Shown here: in pieces, positions 1-6,244 of the stretch
Position numbering within the stretch: position 1 is the stretch's first letter
Layout: the number at the start of each line of letters is the position of its first letter
NCBI GenBank assembly: GCA_041628815.1
Contig: JBFKOL010000171.1
Coordinates: 1-8,546 of the forward strand
From: JBFKOL01 sp041628815
Lineage (GTDB): Bacteria > Bacteroidota > Bacteroidia > Chitinophagales > Saprospiraceae
Length of the DNA: 8,546 nt
Direction of reading: 5' to 3'
Program-made: the position numbers and the translations under genes
Notes under the pieces: generated by a model
Database searches by the model: none
What the model was told of the DNA's origin: nothing
Seen by the model: the letters and a program-made list of their open reading frames with translations, nothing else

Positions 1-657
1 GTAATCGGAATTTTGATCGCACTTCAGATTAACAATTGGAATGAATGGAGAAAGGACCGGAAAAAGGAAACAAAATCATTACATGAAATAATAGAAACAT
101 TGGAATTGAATGTCCAAATTTTGAGCAAATATATTGATGGTATTGAAGCGAATAACAACTCAAAAAATATTATCCTTAAAGGCATCGAAAATAACATAGC
201 GTATTCAGATACACTAGACCGACACTTTTTAGAGGCTTTTGTACAATGGTCAGAAGGGTTTGTGTCTTATTCGGGTTTTGATGCATTGAAGAATAATGGT
301 TTTGACCTCATTCTTTCAGATACATTACGAAAGGAAATTGTAACTCTATTTGAGAATTCATATGCTGTAGCGAGAGAAGATATTGAAAACTGGACTTTTG
401 ACCAATTCATTTTTAAATACATGGACGAAAACTTTATTTGGTATGAAAGTTTGAAAGCAACTCCAAAAGATTTTGACTTTGTAATGGGTGATCATTATTT
501 CTTATCCATAATTCATAGGCTGATCAGACAAAATAATCATATAAAAGGTATCCTTGCCGGAAGCTTAGAAGAAACCCAAAGAGTCCTCCAACTTATCAAG
601 GATGAATTACACGGTGCAGACATCCGCCATCAAGGCAGATCGTCAGTAGGAGATTAG
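1..657 (+). CDS. DUF6090 family membrane protein, copy 1 (5' truncated by window edge)
   Basis: The frame is open from base 1 (V-I-G-I-L-I-A-L-Q-I-N-N-W-N-E) and ends at TAG 655-657, leaving 218 visible codons. The visible start is the second half of the single transmembrane helix and the INNWNE signature of the DUF6090 family. About 30 N-terminal residues are missing compared with the two paralogues at 6553 and 7381. The rest is predicted mostly helical and soluble, with the family-type segment SGFDALKNNGFDLI (about residues 88-101) followed by LRKEIVTLF. The helix ending in RVLQLIKDEL matches the C-termini of the paralogues, but here about 14 extra polar residues (HGADIRHQGRSSVGD) follow, perhaps after loss of an original stop. 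Function is unknown; the family is a Bacteroidota membrane protein group. Closest of the three to copy 3 around NNWNEWRKDR. The internal TTG at 13 is not the start. Confidence 0.85.
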   Translation, partial: VIGILIALQINNWNEWRKDRKKETKSLHEIIETLELNVQILSKYIDGIEANNNSKNIILKGIENNIAYSDTLDRHFLEAFVQWSEGFVSYSGFDALKNNGFDLILSDTLRKEIVTLFENSYAVAREDIENWTFDQFIFKYMDENFIWYESLKATPKDFDFVMGDHYFLSIIHRLIRQNNHIKGILAGSLEETQRVLQLIKDELHGADIRHQGRSSVGD

Positions 658-902
658 AAATCTTTTAGTACCCAAAGTATTCCACCTTCATTTGGCGGCA
701 AACAGTTTTGAATGGTCTTATGATACACCATTAAGAAGGTATGACAAAGGTATTTCACATTGGTTCTCCACCGCTAATTTCAGATCAACCCTATTATTCC
801 TTGATTGGTTTTTATACCAAAGAATTTACCTTAAACTTTTCCTTCCCTACGATGCAGCATAGGCCTCTGGGTAAGTCTTTTTATTTGACATAATAAAAGT
901 GA

Positions 903-928
903 ACCTGCCTTTCCGGTAGGGCAGGGTT
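903..928. repeat. REP-like palindrome
   Basis: The arms AACCTGCC (903-910 region) and GGCAGGGTT (920-928) form a GC-rich imperfect hairpin with one bulge around a CCGGT core, in otherwise AT-rich DNA. The core CCTGCC...GGCAGG pairs perfectly over 6 bp. Short GC-rich palindromes of this CCTGCC/CCGG type occur as dispersed intergenic repeats in many Bacteroidota; that this one is repeated genome-wide is inference, as only one copy lies in the window. It could also act as a weak transcription stop. Confidence 0.4.
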
Positions 929-1135
929 ACATATTTGGCATGAGTCGAGTAAAACAAAAGCTTTTGAAAAACAAACACTGAGAGATATAAACGAAGGACT
1001 TGAATTGAACATGTGGCAACTCGAATAAAGAATGGTTATTCTTGTATCAGGACTGTTGGTATGATTAAAGAAGAAGGAGTCGTCCTCAGGCGCAAATACA
1101 GTCCCCCGCAAAAAGACGAAGGTTGCTGCAAATAA
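903..1135 (+). pseudogene. Possible frame-broken remnant of a small gene ending in Gly-Cys-Cys-Lys
   Basis: Two overlapping start-poor frames look like parts of one protein. Frame A (903-1028) reads SSKTKAFEKQTLRDINEGLE before TAA at 1026. Frame B (open from 1004, TAA 1133-1135) reads VATRIKNGYSCIRTVG, then MIKEEGVVLRRKYSPP, then QKDEGCCK. A single one-base indel in the 25-base overlap would join them. The charged helical pattern, a natural-looking C-terminus and the stop only 12 bases before the ATG at 1148 favour a decayed or frameshifted gene once co-transcribed with its neighbour. The family is not recognised. Alternatives are a genuine short peptide from ATG 1061 or GTG 1013, or chance. 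The terminal Cys pair would fit a metal- or thiol-binding tail, but that is only a guess. Confidence 0.3.
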
Positions 1136-1147
1136 TAAACACGTACC

Positions 1148-1906
1148 ATGACGCTACGACTATTGACGCTCTTTTCTATATTCTGTTTTCTTTCGGCCTT
1201 CGAACTTCAGGAATCTATTATAAAAAATCGAACTATCACTTTTCTACAAGTTGATTTGGTTTGTGGGGCTGCTTCTGATATTGGTTGTGGGAGCCGGTCT
1301 AAACCCATACTGTTTGACCTGGAAATCCAGCCTGAAATCGCTGAAGCCTGGCTCAATCGGCCGGGAACCATTATAGCCGTAATCTGGAAGGTAAATCAGG
1401 ATGCTGACGAAAAAGTACTTCGTCAAATATTGAAAAAACACAAGACGTCGGGTAAAGTCTTAGGCGTAGACCAATCAATAAATCAGGAAGCTCTATTTCG
1501 CTCAGAAAGATGGTACCGCAGCGATGAAGTGGATGAACTAAGCATCGAAGAGGCAGGTCGAATCGCGGAGAAAATAATGGATGTATTGGTCAACCAGGGC
1601 TTAATCGGTGAAAATGAATCATCCAAGATGGAAACGGAAGTAGAGGCCTTGATCCGAACGGAATTATTGAGTTTGGAAGATGTAAGCCTGCTCGATCAAC
1701 GATCGTACTACAAAGGTTGGGAAGCTGGCATCAAGGACATTGCCAAATCACATATGCCCCAAGAAAAGGTCGATCAAATCCGGTTATTTGAATGGTCCCC
1801 GTGGATAAAATACCCGATCTGTGCGGGAATAGTGTTGGTCTTGGCCTTCGTTTTAATTTTGATGTACCGTAAGAGCGGAAAACGTTCAAGGCTAAGCTTG
1901 CAATGA
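1148..1906 (+). CDS. Unrecognised membrane-anchored protein with a Cys-x7-Cys motif
   Basis: A 252-residue protein that I cannot assign to a family. The N-terminus (about residues 3-17, rich in Leu, Phe and Ile) looks like a signal peptide or signal anchor. A short Cys motif, VCGAASDIGCGSRSKP (C39 and C47), follows at once, then a region that may hold a compact alpha/beta domain (GTIIAVIWKV at 73-82; ILKKHKTSGKVLGVDQ further on), then charged helices at about 130-205. A single strong transmembrane helix lies at about 220-240 (ICAGIVLVLAFVLILMY), followed by a basic RKSGKRSR tail that should be cytoplasmic. The likely topology is therefore a periplasmic domain anchored at its C-terminus. The ATG at 1148 is the only in-frame start before the hydrophobic segment; no strong Shine-Dalgarno sequence is visible. 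The conserved-looking Cys pair suggests metal or disulfide chemistry, but this is inference. Its stop overlaps an ATG (ATGA) at 1903. Confidence 0.75.
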   Translation: MTLRLLTLFSIFCFLSAFELQESIIKNRTITFLQVDLVCGAASDIGCGSRSKPILFDLEIQPEIAEAWLNRPGTIIAVIWKVNQDADEKVLRQILKKHKTSGKVLGVDQSINQEALFRSERWYRSDEVDELSIEEAGRIAEKIMDVLVNQGLIGENESSKMETEVEALIRTELLSLEDVSLLDQRSYYKGWEAGIKDIAKSHMPQEKVDQIRLFEWSPWIKYPICAGIVLVLAFVLILMYRKSGKRSRLSLQ

Positions 1907-1959
1907 CCGATTTGAGAAGCAAGAAAGAAGTAAAAAACATCGATCCAGTATTTCATTAA
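1903..1959 (+). CDS. 18-codon microORF overlapping the preceding stop (ATGA)
   Basis: ATG 1903-1905 overlaps the TGA of the preceding gene in the ATGA arrangement typical of translational coupling. It encodes MTDLRSKKEVKNIDPVFH and then TAA. The length is too short for a composition test and the overlap may be chance. The ending NIDPV resembles the start of YHS-type metal-binding segments (DPVCGM), so it could be the first residues of a truncated gene; that likeness is only five residues long. Confidence 0.2.
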   Translation: MTDLRSKKEVKNIDPVFH

Positions 1960-1984
1960 ACCCACGATCCAAAATTGAAAGACT

Positions 1985-2353
1985 ATGCCTTTAATCGCAC
2001 ACGATATTAAAGTATTCGTCCCTTCGAGGAATTATGAAGAAAGCCTGACCTACTACCAGGCTTTAGGCTGGAAATTGAATTGGAAACAGGATGGCCTTTC
2101 AGAAATGGAATTCGGAGGTCGTAAGTTCTTTCTCCAGAACTATTACCACAAAGGATGGGCCAACAATTTCATGATGTACATAGATGTCGATAGCGCCCGG
2201 GAATGGCATGATCACATAGTGAAAGTCCTTGAAGCGCATCAATTTAAGTATGCGAGGGTCAATCCTCCCAAGCAAGAATCTTATGCATTGGTGACCTATG
2301 CCTGGGACCCTTCCGGGGTCTTGTTGCATTTTGCAGAAGGAAATTCGCAATAA
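1985..2353 (+). CDS. VOC family protein (glyoxalase/bleomycin-resistance fold)
   Basis: A single-module VOC protein of 122 residues, the usual length for this superfamily. The N-terminal strand DIKVFVPS is followed by the helix YEESLTYYQALGW, the standard first beta-alpha unit (strand, then S-x-x-FY-x-x-LG). The second half ends with AWDPSGVLLHFAEG (about residues 106-119), the classic DP-x-G-x-x-x-x-x-x-E finish; E118 sits at a usual metal-ligand position. The canonical N-terminal His ligand is not clear: H6 fits only with a shifted alignment, so a metal-free binding protein is possible. Such proteins range from glyoxalases and dioxygenases to drug-binding resistance proteins, and the substrate cannot be read from sequence. 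It lies 78 bases after the Cys-motif gene on the same strand and converges with the CDF transporter 35 bases downstream; no hairpin is visible between them. Confidence 0.85.
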   Translation: MPLIAHDIKVFVPSRNYEESLTYYQALGWKLNWKQDGLSEMEFGGRKFFLQNYYHKGWANNFMMYIDVDSAREWHDHIVKVLEAHQFKYARVNPPKQESYALVTYAWDPSGVLLHFAEGNSQ

Positions 2354-2388
2354 GGGTTCTATTTCCTGATCCTAATTTCTTCCTTTCC

Positions 2389-3180
2389 CTATCTGCCCAG
2401 TTTTAAGATGCGAATGGCTCCTTGAACCACAATTGTAAATACAATGGCCCCTATGATCAAATCAGGTTTGCTGGAGTCGAGCCAGAGAACAAGCAGTCCT
2501 GCAATGATAACGCCGATGTTGATGATAATGTCATTGGAGGTGAATATCATACTCGCTCTCATATGAGCTTCGTTACTGTGTGCCCTTTGTAAAATCACAA
2601 GGCTTACGACATTGGCCAAAAGGGCGAACAGCGAAACGATAATCATGATCCTGAAATCAGGCAACTGCTCTACTCCGATGAATCTTCTTAAAACCTCAAT
2701 AAATCCGAGAACAGCCAACGTTATTTGAAAATATCCAGCAACAGTCGCAATTCTCTTTTTCAACAAAATAGTCCCTCCCACCGCAATCAAACTAAGTCCG
2801 TAAACAATAGAATCAGCCAGCATGTCCAAACTGTCTGCGACCAGTCCCATGGATTTGGAAATGATCCCAGTCGATATTTCGATGAGGAAAAAGAGAAAGT
2901 TAATGAGCAAGACAATCCAAAGTGATCTCTTTTGACTGGATACATTTTCTGGAGAGTAATCAACAATCTCTTGCGATGAAATTAACGTACTGCCGAGTTT
3001 CAGTTCATCAATGGCATCGACGATTTGCGCATTGTTGCCTTCGTGAATAACATCCAATCTTCGATTGGGTATATCAAAATGAAGTGCCTTGATCGCCTCA
3101 ATATCTTGCAACTTCATGCGAATCAGATTCTCCTCTGTAGGGCAGTCCATCTTTATTATTTCAAATTCAGATTTTTCCAT
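2389..3180 (-). CDS. CDF-type cation transporter with HMA-like N-terminal domain
   Basis: A 263-residue inner-membrane protein. Residues 1-70 resemble a heavy-metal-associated (ferredoxin-like) domain, but MDCPTEENLIRMKLQ keeps one Cys (C13) instead of the usual CxxC pair. From about residue 86 come six hydrophobic segments (about 87-107, 112-133, 143-163, 178-198, 211-234, 240-258), matching the six-helix cation diffusion facilitator core. TM2 carries D116 and D119-x3-D123 at the metal-site position. TM5 carries F213-x3-D217 (FTSND) where many CDF proteins have His-x3-Asp, so the site is not the standard zinc one. The C-terminal cytoplasmic dimer domain is absent, as the protein ends just after TM6. 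The likely role is proton-coupled export of a divalent metal; the ion cannot be named. The ATG at 3180 starts just before the HMA-like domain. It lies 36 bases downstream of the CPBP gene, probably in one operon. Confidence 0.85.
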   Translation of the reverse strand: MEKSEFEIIKMDCPTEENLIRMKLQDIEAIKALHFDIPNRRLDVIHEGNNAQIVDAIDELKLGSTLISSQEIVDYSPENVSSQKRSLWIVLLINFLFFLIEISTGIISKSMGLVADSLDMLADSIVYGLSLIAVGGTILLKKRIATVAGYFQITLAVLGFIEVLRRFIGVEQLPDFRIMIIVSLFALLANVVSLVILQRAHSNEAHMRASMIFTSNDIIINIGVIIAGLLVLWLDSSKPDLIIGAIVFTIVVQGAIRILKLGR

Positions 3181-3216
3181 GTTAATCGTATTAAGAGCTT
3201 TCGCCCATATTCGATT

Positions 3217-4071
3217 TTAAACTGGCAAATGTGCTGACAATGATGCAATATCGAGCATTGCATGCAGCACAACCGCCCAGGCCAAGCCTTTGGTACCCCA
3301 TGTGCCATATCCAAACAAAACTCCCAAGAAAATCAATATGACGGCCATAGGTAGGCCGGCAATAAGTTCCGGACTTGCGCCAAAATGGTGGAACCCGAAG
3401 TAGATTGCCTGAAACCAAATGCCTTTCCTGATCCCAAGAAGTGCAATCAGGGGTGTCATCATTAATCCCCGAAACAACAGTTCTTCGATAAATCCATTCA
3501 ATAAGGACAGTCCAATAATTCTGGATGCCCAGGCCCAAATCGCACCTGTCTTGAACGGTTCAAATTCGACCCCGGCCTGAAACAACAAAAAGGAAGGTAT
3601 GGCTATAAACAGTATAGTCACGATTAAAGCCCTTTTCCAATCTAATCCACCAAGAAAGCGAAGTTCACATTTTTGACTCCAGTCACCGATGGCTAATAAA
3701 TTGTTCATTTGCGGTTTGGTTGAGAAGGCCACAATGAACATGGGAATCACTGGAATCAACAAAAGGCTCCGGTTAAAGAAGATATTGGATATGACGATGG
3801 TTTCCTTTAAGTACCGGCTAAGAAACACTCCCAGGACATAAGCCAATATCATAAAACCTACAATCATTAATTTATGATTGCGTAAAAGACCTGCTGATAT
3901 AGAGATGAGCAAAAGGCTTACTGGTCCTATGATCGCTGTTAGTTTAAGAATACCTCGATCAGACAACCAGCCTGAAATAAGTGTCTCTGGTCCGGTCAAC
4001 CCCCAAATAGCGTTGATGGATAGCCAGGATACGGACAGTATTAGAAAAACGAGAAAATCAATCCATTTCAT
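3217..4071 (-). CDS. CPBP family intramembrane metalloprotease
   Basis: A 284-residue multi-pass membrane protein with about eight hydrophobic segments starting near the N-terminus (WIDFLVFLILSVSW). The C-terminal third has the full CPBP (CAAX protease/bacteriocin-processing, ABI) signature: EELLFRG with E196, E197 and R201, then FGFHH with H228/H229, then HAMLD with H270 and D274. These are the residues that bind the metal and activate water in the family, so the protein should be active. Family members cleave membrane substrates, for example in prenyl-protein processing or bacteriocin self-immunity; the substrate here is unknown. The ATG at 4071 precedes the first hydrophobic helix and is a good start. 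It is probably the first gene of an operon with the CDF transporter and is divergent from the secreted protein at 4409, across a 337-base gap containing a dyad. Confidence 0.92.
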   Translation of the reverse strand: MKWIDFLVFLILSVSWLSINAIWGLTGPETLISGWLSDRGILKLTAIIGPVSLLLISISAGLLRNHKLMIVGFMILAYVLGVFLSRYLKETIVISNIFFNRSLLLIPVIPMFIVAFSTKPQMNNLLAIGDWSQKCELRFLGGLDWKRALIVTILFIAIPSFLLFQAGVEFEPFKTGAIWAWASRIIGLSLLNGFIEELLFRGLMMTPLIALLGIRKGIWFQAIYFGFHHFGASPELIAGLPMAVILIFLGVLFGYGTWGTKGLAWAVVLHAMLDIASLSAHLPV

Positions 4072-4399
4072 GGTATCATCTTGTGGTTGCCCCCCAATAA
4101 CAGAATGCCCTTTTATATGAGATAATTCCTCTCAGTAAAATCATTTATTCCAATTACTCAGTGACAAAATCACCTTTTAAGTACTCCCTATTCCAACTTA
4201 CAAAATGTGATGTAGAGGTGTTGTAAGAATGAAGATAATGCTATACATAAATTGGTTGGGTCCGGGGTATGGGCAAGCTTCTTATCATCTCATACAACAA
4301 AAAGATTTCGGTGATCAACGCAATAGATTTAGACATACTCGCTGATAACCTTTTTCAACATTCGGAATAAAGAGGTGACAATCATTCATTCACTTCAAA
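4072..4399. other. Divergent intergenic region
   Basis: Lies between the divergent CPBP and secreted-protein genes and should hold both promoters. I see no clean TAnnTTTG Bacteroidota -7 box on either strand. It contains the CTTACAA/TTGTAAG dyad at 4197-4227 and a 33-codon plus-strand open frame from ATG 4269 to TAA 4370 (MGKLLIISYNKK...) without supporting features. Confidence 0.5.
4197..4227. promoter_or_regulatory. 7-bp inverted repeat in the divergent region
   Basis: CTTACAA (4197-4203) and TTGTAAG (4221-4227) are exact reverse complements separated by 17 bases, a centre-to-centre distance of 24 (about two helical turns). That spacing suits a dimeric DNA-binding protein. It is not followed by a T-run, so it is unlikely to be a terminator. 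Which promoter it would serve cannot be told; no regulator gene is adjacent. Confidence 0.3.
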
Positions 4400-4408
4400 T
4401 TGTATATC

Positions 4409-5029
4409 ATGACTTTGTTTCGAATCAGTTCAAGAATTTTCATCATCATGTTGGCCATGTGTTCATTGTATTCAACACTTTTTAGCCAGACTCCGGACCC
4501 AAGTGCACCTATTTGGGGTCTATATGCCTCCGGTGTAGGAGAAAAATTATCGCCGTGCATGGATCCATGTTGGGTTACCTATACCGTTGCCATGACTACC
4601 GATCCAAATATTGTAGCAAATCTGGAATATGGTACGATGGGTATTGTTGTATCCGATGTTAACTGGTATGAAGCCACAGCTCAACAAAGAAGATTTGGGC
4701 GCTATTACCATGATGAACCTGATGGTACCTGGAAATGCACCCCTTGCGAAGTGCCAGCCCCGGATTTAAGTTGTGGCTGGAGCTCTACTTATGGAACGAT
4801 TTATTGGGATAAAGGATATTATGGAAATACCTCTAAAACCATTTCGGGAAAACTCTATAATAAAGATGGCAGCTGGATCTATGAGGGACGCTGGGGCAGG
4901 ACCAATAGCAGTCGTTCAGGTAAGGTATATTTCAAGTTCACCTCTGCAACCTCATTTACAGGATATTGGACCGAAGGGAGTTCAACCAAGCAAACCGGTT
5001 GGTCAGGGTCGGGCCATTGTCAAGGATAA
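4409..5029 (+). CDS. Secreted Cys-rich protein with Trp/Gly beta-repeat domain
   Basis: A 206-residue protein from ATG 4409; the TTG at 4400 would add only three residues. Residues 1-26 form a clear Sec signal peptide (basic start, then IFIIMLAMCSLYSTLFS), with probable cleavage around S26/Q27. LAMC is a poor lipobox, so a soluble secreted or periplasmic protein is more likely than a lipoprotein. The mature part has C50-x3-C54, C110-x2-C113, C122 and C204, fitting disulfides outside the cytoplasm. From about residue 123 the sequence alternates W, Y and G in strands (CGWSSTYGTIYW, SGKLYNKDGSWIYEGRWGR, SFTGYWTEGSS, GWSGSG). This resembles a beta-sheet domain found in bacterial hypothetical secreted proteins, where G-x-W strands alternate. 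The role is not known. There is no T9SS tail. It is followed by a strong hairpin terminator and so is probably a single-gene unit. Confidence 0.8.
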   Translation: MTLFRISSRIFIIMLAMCSLYSTLFSQTPDPSAPIWGLYASGVGEKLSPCMDPCWVTYTVAMTTDPNIVANLEYGTMGIVVSDVNWYEATAQQRRFGRYYHDEPDGTWKCTPCEVPAPDLSCGWSSTYGTIYWDKGYYGNTSKTISGKLYNKDGSWIYEGRWGRTNSSRSGKVYFKFTSATSFTGYWTEGSSTKQTGWSGSGHCQG

Positions 5030-5056
5030 GTTGACAAATAGCGATTAAATTCGGGT

Positions 5057-5098
5057 AATTTTATGGGCCTTCTTTGCACAAAGAAGGCCTATAAAATT
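5057..5098 (+). terminator. Rho-independent terminator after the secreted protein gene
   Basis: A 19-bp stem pairs 5057-5075 with 5080-5098 around the loop GCAC. The GC-rich part is GGCCTTCTTT with AAAGAAGGCC, flanked by an A/T-rich stem base with one G-T pair. The 3' side continues into a T-rich tail (ATTTATTTCC). It begins 27 bases after the stop at 5029 and separates that gene from the cyclase. Confidence 0.9.
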
Positions 5099-5169
5099 TA
5101 TTTCCTACTCCCCATCCCTTTTATTCCACGTGCGAATGTTTTTGCGTATTCCGATAGCTCAAATGAATA

Positions 5170-5188
5170 TGTCTTCTCTCTTAAGACA
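5170..5188 (+). promoter_or_regulatory. Small dyad upstream of the cyclase
   Basis: TGTCTT (5170-5175) and AAGACA (5183-5188) form a perfect 6-bp stem with a 7-base pyrimidine loop, 82 bases before the cyclase ATG. It could be an operator half-site pair or a leader hairpin; it lacks a T-run. Chance occurrence is possible. Confidence 0.25.
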
Positions 5189-5234
5189 GTATTGTGATAT
5201 TTTACAATTGCGATTCAACACGAGTAAACGGCAG

Positions 5235-5253
5235 TTTTGATTCACGCTCAAAA
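5235..5253 (+). promoter_or_regulatory. Hairpin just before the cyclase start codon
   Basis: TTTTGA (5235-5240) and TCAAAA (5248-5253) pair perfectly around a 7-base loop, ending 16 bases before ATG 5270, where a ribosome would sit. It could modulate translation, but it is A/T-rich and so weak. Confidence 0.25.
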
Positions 5254-5269
5254 TCGATAATTTGACAAT

Positions 5270-6244
5270 ATGAATAGTTTGGAAACACGTGCCATTGAGA
5301 CATTTAACAGCATGTGGAGAGAGTGGGGGCATCTTTCTGAAGAGAATTTTGAAGAAGCCCTTAGATTCTGGCCAATGGAAATGCAATCTTTCGGCACAGC
5401 AAAACACGAGATCTGGCGCGGAAAGGAAGACTTACGGAAGTATGGGAATAAACTACTTGCAAGTGGCGAGTCACACTTTCGTGTGGAGAATGTCTGGTTG
5501 GAATCCAAAGTACTTGCACCACCTTACGTCGGAATCTACGGGGAGATCATCATTCACATGCCTATGGAAGGCAAAACACTCAGGATAGGGCCGATACGGG
5601 TGACGGGGGTTCTTGAGGACAAAGGAGAACATATGGAGTGGGTGCAATGGCACAGTTCCGAACCAGATGTGAGTTCTGAAGAAGACATCTGGCCGGGCAC
5701 GGCCGAACCAAAAAGATATGAGGAGGTCTCTGTCTTATTCACCGATTTCGTAGGTTTTACGAATACTGTTACTACCATCCCAGCAAAAAGGCTCGTCAGT
5801 GAGTTAAACGAGATTTTTGCGGCATTTGATGAGATTAATTCTGGCACTGGCATGGATAAAATAAAAACCATTGGAGATGCCTATATGGCTGTTTGTGGCC
5901 TGAAAAACGAAAAAGACCATGCCGTGAAGTCTGTAAAAGCCGCAATGGGCATGCTTGATTTTCTTCGAGAAAGGAATAACCGGACTGCTTTAAAATGGCA
6001 TATGCGTGCAGGCATTCACAGCGGATCCGTAGTGGCAGGCGTCATTGGCAGCGAAAAATTGTCCTTTGATCTGTGGGGAGACACCGTAAACCTAGCCCAC
6101 AGAATGGAAAGCTCCGGTGAAGCTGGAAAGATCAATGTGTCAGCTTATACCTATGATTTGATTCGAACTAAATTTTCGTGTTCGTACCGCGGTAAATTGG
6201 AGGTAAAAAACAGAGGAGAGATAGATATGTACTTTGTTGATTGA
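5270..6244 (+). CDS. Class III adenylate cyclase with N-terminal NTF2/SnoaL-like domain
   Basis: A 324-residue, apparently soluble protein with no membrane segment. Residues about 1-135 resemble an NTF2/SnoaL-like (SnoaL_3) alpha+beta cone: an N-terminal helix, FWPMEMQSFGTAKHEIWRG, then strands ending in EHMEWVQWHSSEP. Residues about 150-324 are a class III nucleotide cyclase domain. VLFTDFVGFT supplies metal ligand D159, KTIGDAYMAV supplies K199 and metal ligand D203, and FDLWGDTVNLAHRMES supplies D267, N274 and R278. Lys plus Asp at the base-recognition positions point to ATP rather than GTP, and the transition-state Asn and Arg are kept, so it should make cAMP as a homodimer. The N-terminal domain could bind a small ligand and control dimer activity; this is inference. 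The ATG at 5270 gives the full NTF2 helix. It stands alone, with a terminator upstream and a 308-base gap after; two small hairpins lie in the leader. Confidence 0.93.
   Translation: MNSLETRAIETFNSMWREWGHLSEENFEEALRFWPMEMQSFGTAKHEIWRGKEDLRKYGNKLLASGESHFRVENVWLESKVLAPPYVGIYGEIIIHMPMEGKTLRIGPIRVTGVLEDKGEHMEWVQWHSSEPDVSSEEDIWPGTAEPKRYEEVSVLFTDFVGFTNTVTTIPAKRLVSELNEIFAAFDEINSGTGMDKIKTIGDAYMAVCGLKNEKDHAVKSVKAAMGMLDFLRERNNRTALKWHMRAGIHSGSVVAGVIGSEKLSFDLWGDTVNLAHRMESSGEAGKINVSAYTYDLIRTKFSCSYRGKLEVKNRGEIDMYFVD

Larger units (their letters stand above)
658..1147. other. Gene-poor stretch with remnant sequence
   Basis: About 490 bases without an intact gene. It holds a weak inverted repeat (AATGG at 711-715, CCATT at 728-732) that could follow copy 1, an open but start-less frame at 650-862 with no recognisable product, the REP-like palindrome at 903-928, and the frame-broken coding remnant at 903-1135. 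A minus-strand open frame across 881-1111 has no family features and runs antisense to the remnant, so I do not call it. The stretch reads like decayed accessory DNA between two live genes. Confidence 0.5.

Noticed and set aside
650..862. Plus-strand open frame after copy 1 (LLVPKVFHLHLAANSFEWSY...)
   Set aside because: No in-frame ATG, no recognisable domain, and it begins in the last codons of copy 1; probably chance.
881..1111. Minus-strand open frame of 76 codons
   Set aside because: No family features, no context, and antisense to the more protein-like plus-strand remnant.
4269..4370. 33-codon plus-strand frame MGKLLIISYNKK...
   Set aside because: Too short, no ribosome binding site and no recognisable family; may be chance or a remnant.
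4424..4462. Lipoprotein signal in the secreted protein (LAMC)
   Set aside because: Met at the -1 position does not fit the lipobox, and a better signal-peptidase I site follows near residue 26.
5248..5508. Minus-strand open frame of 86 codons inside the cyclase
   Set aside because: A shadow of the strongly supported cyclase reading frame.
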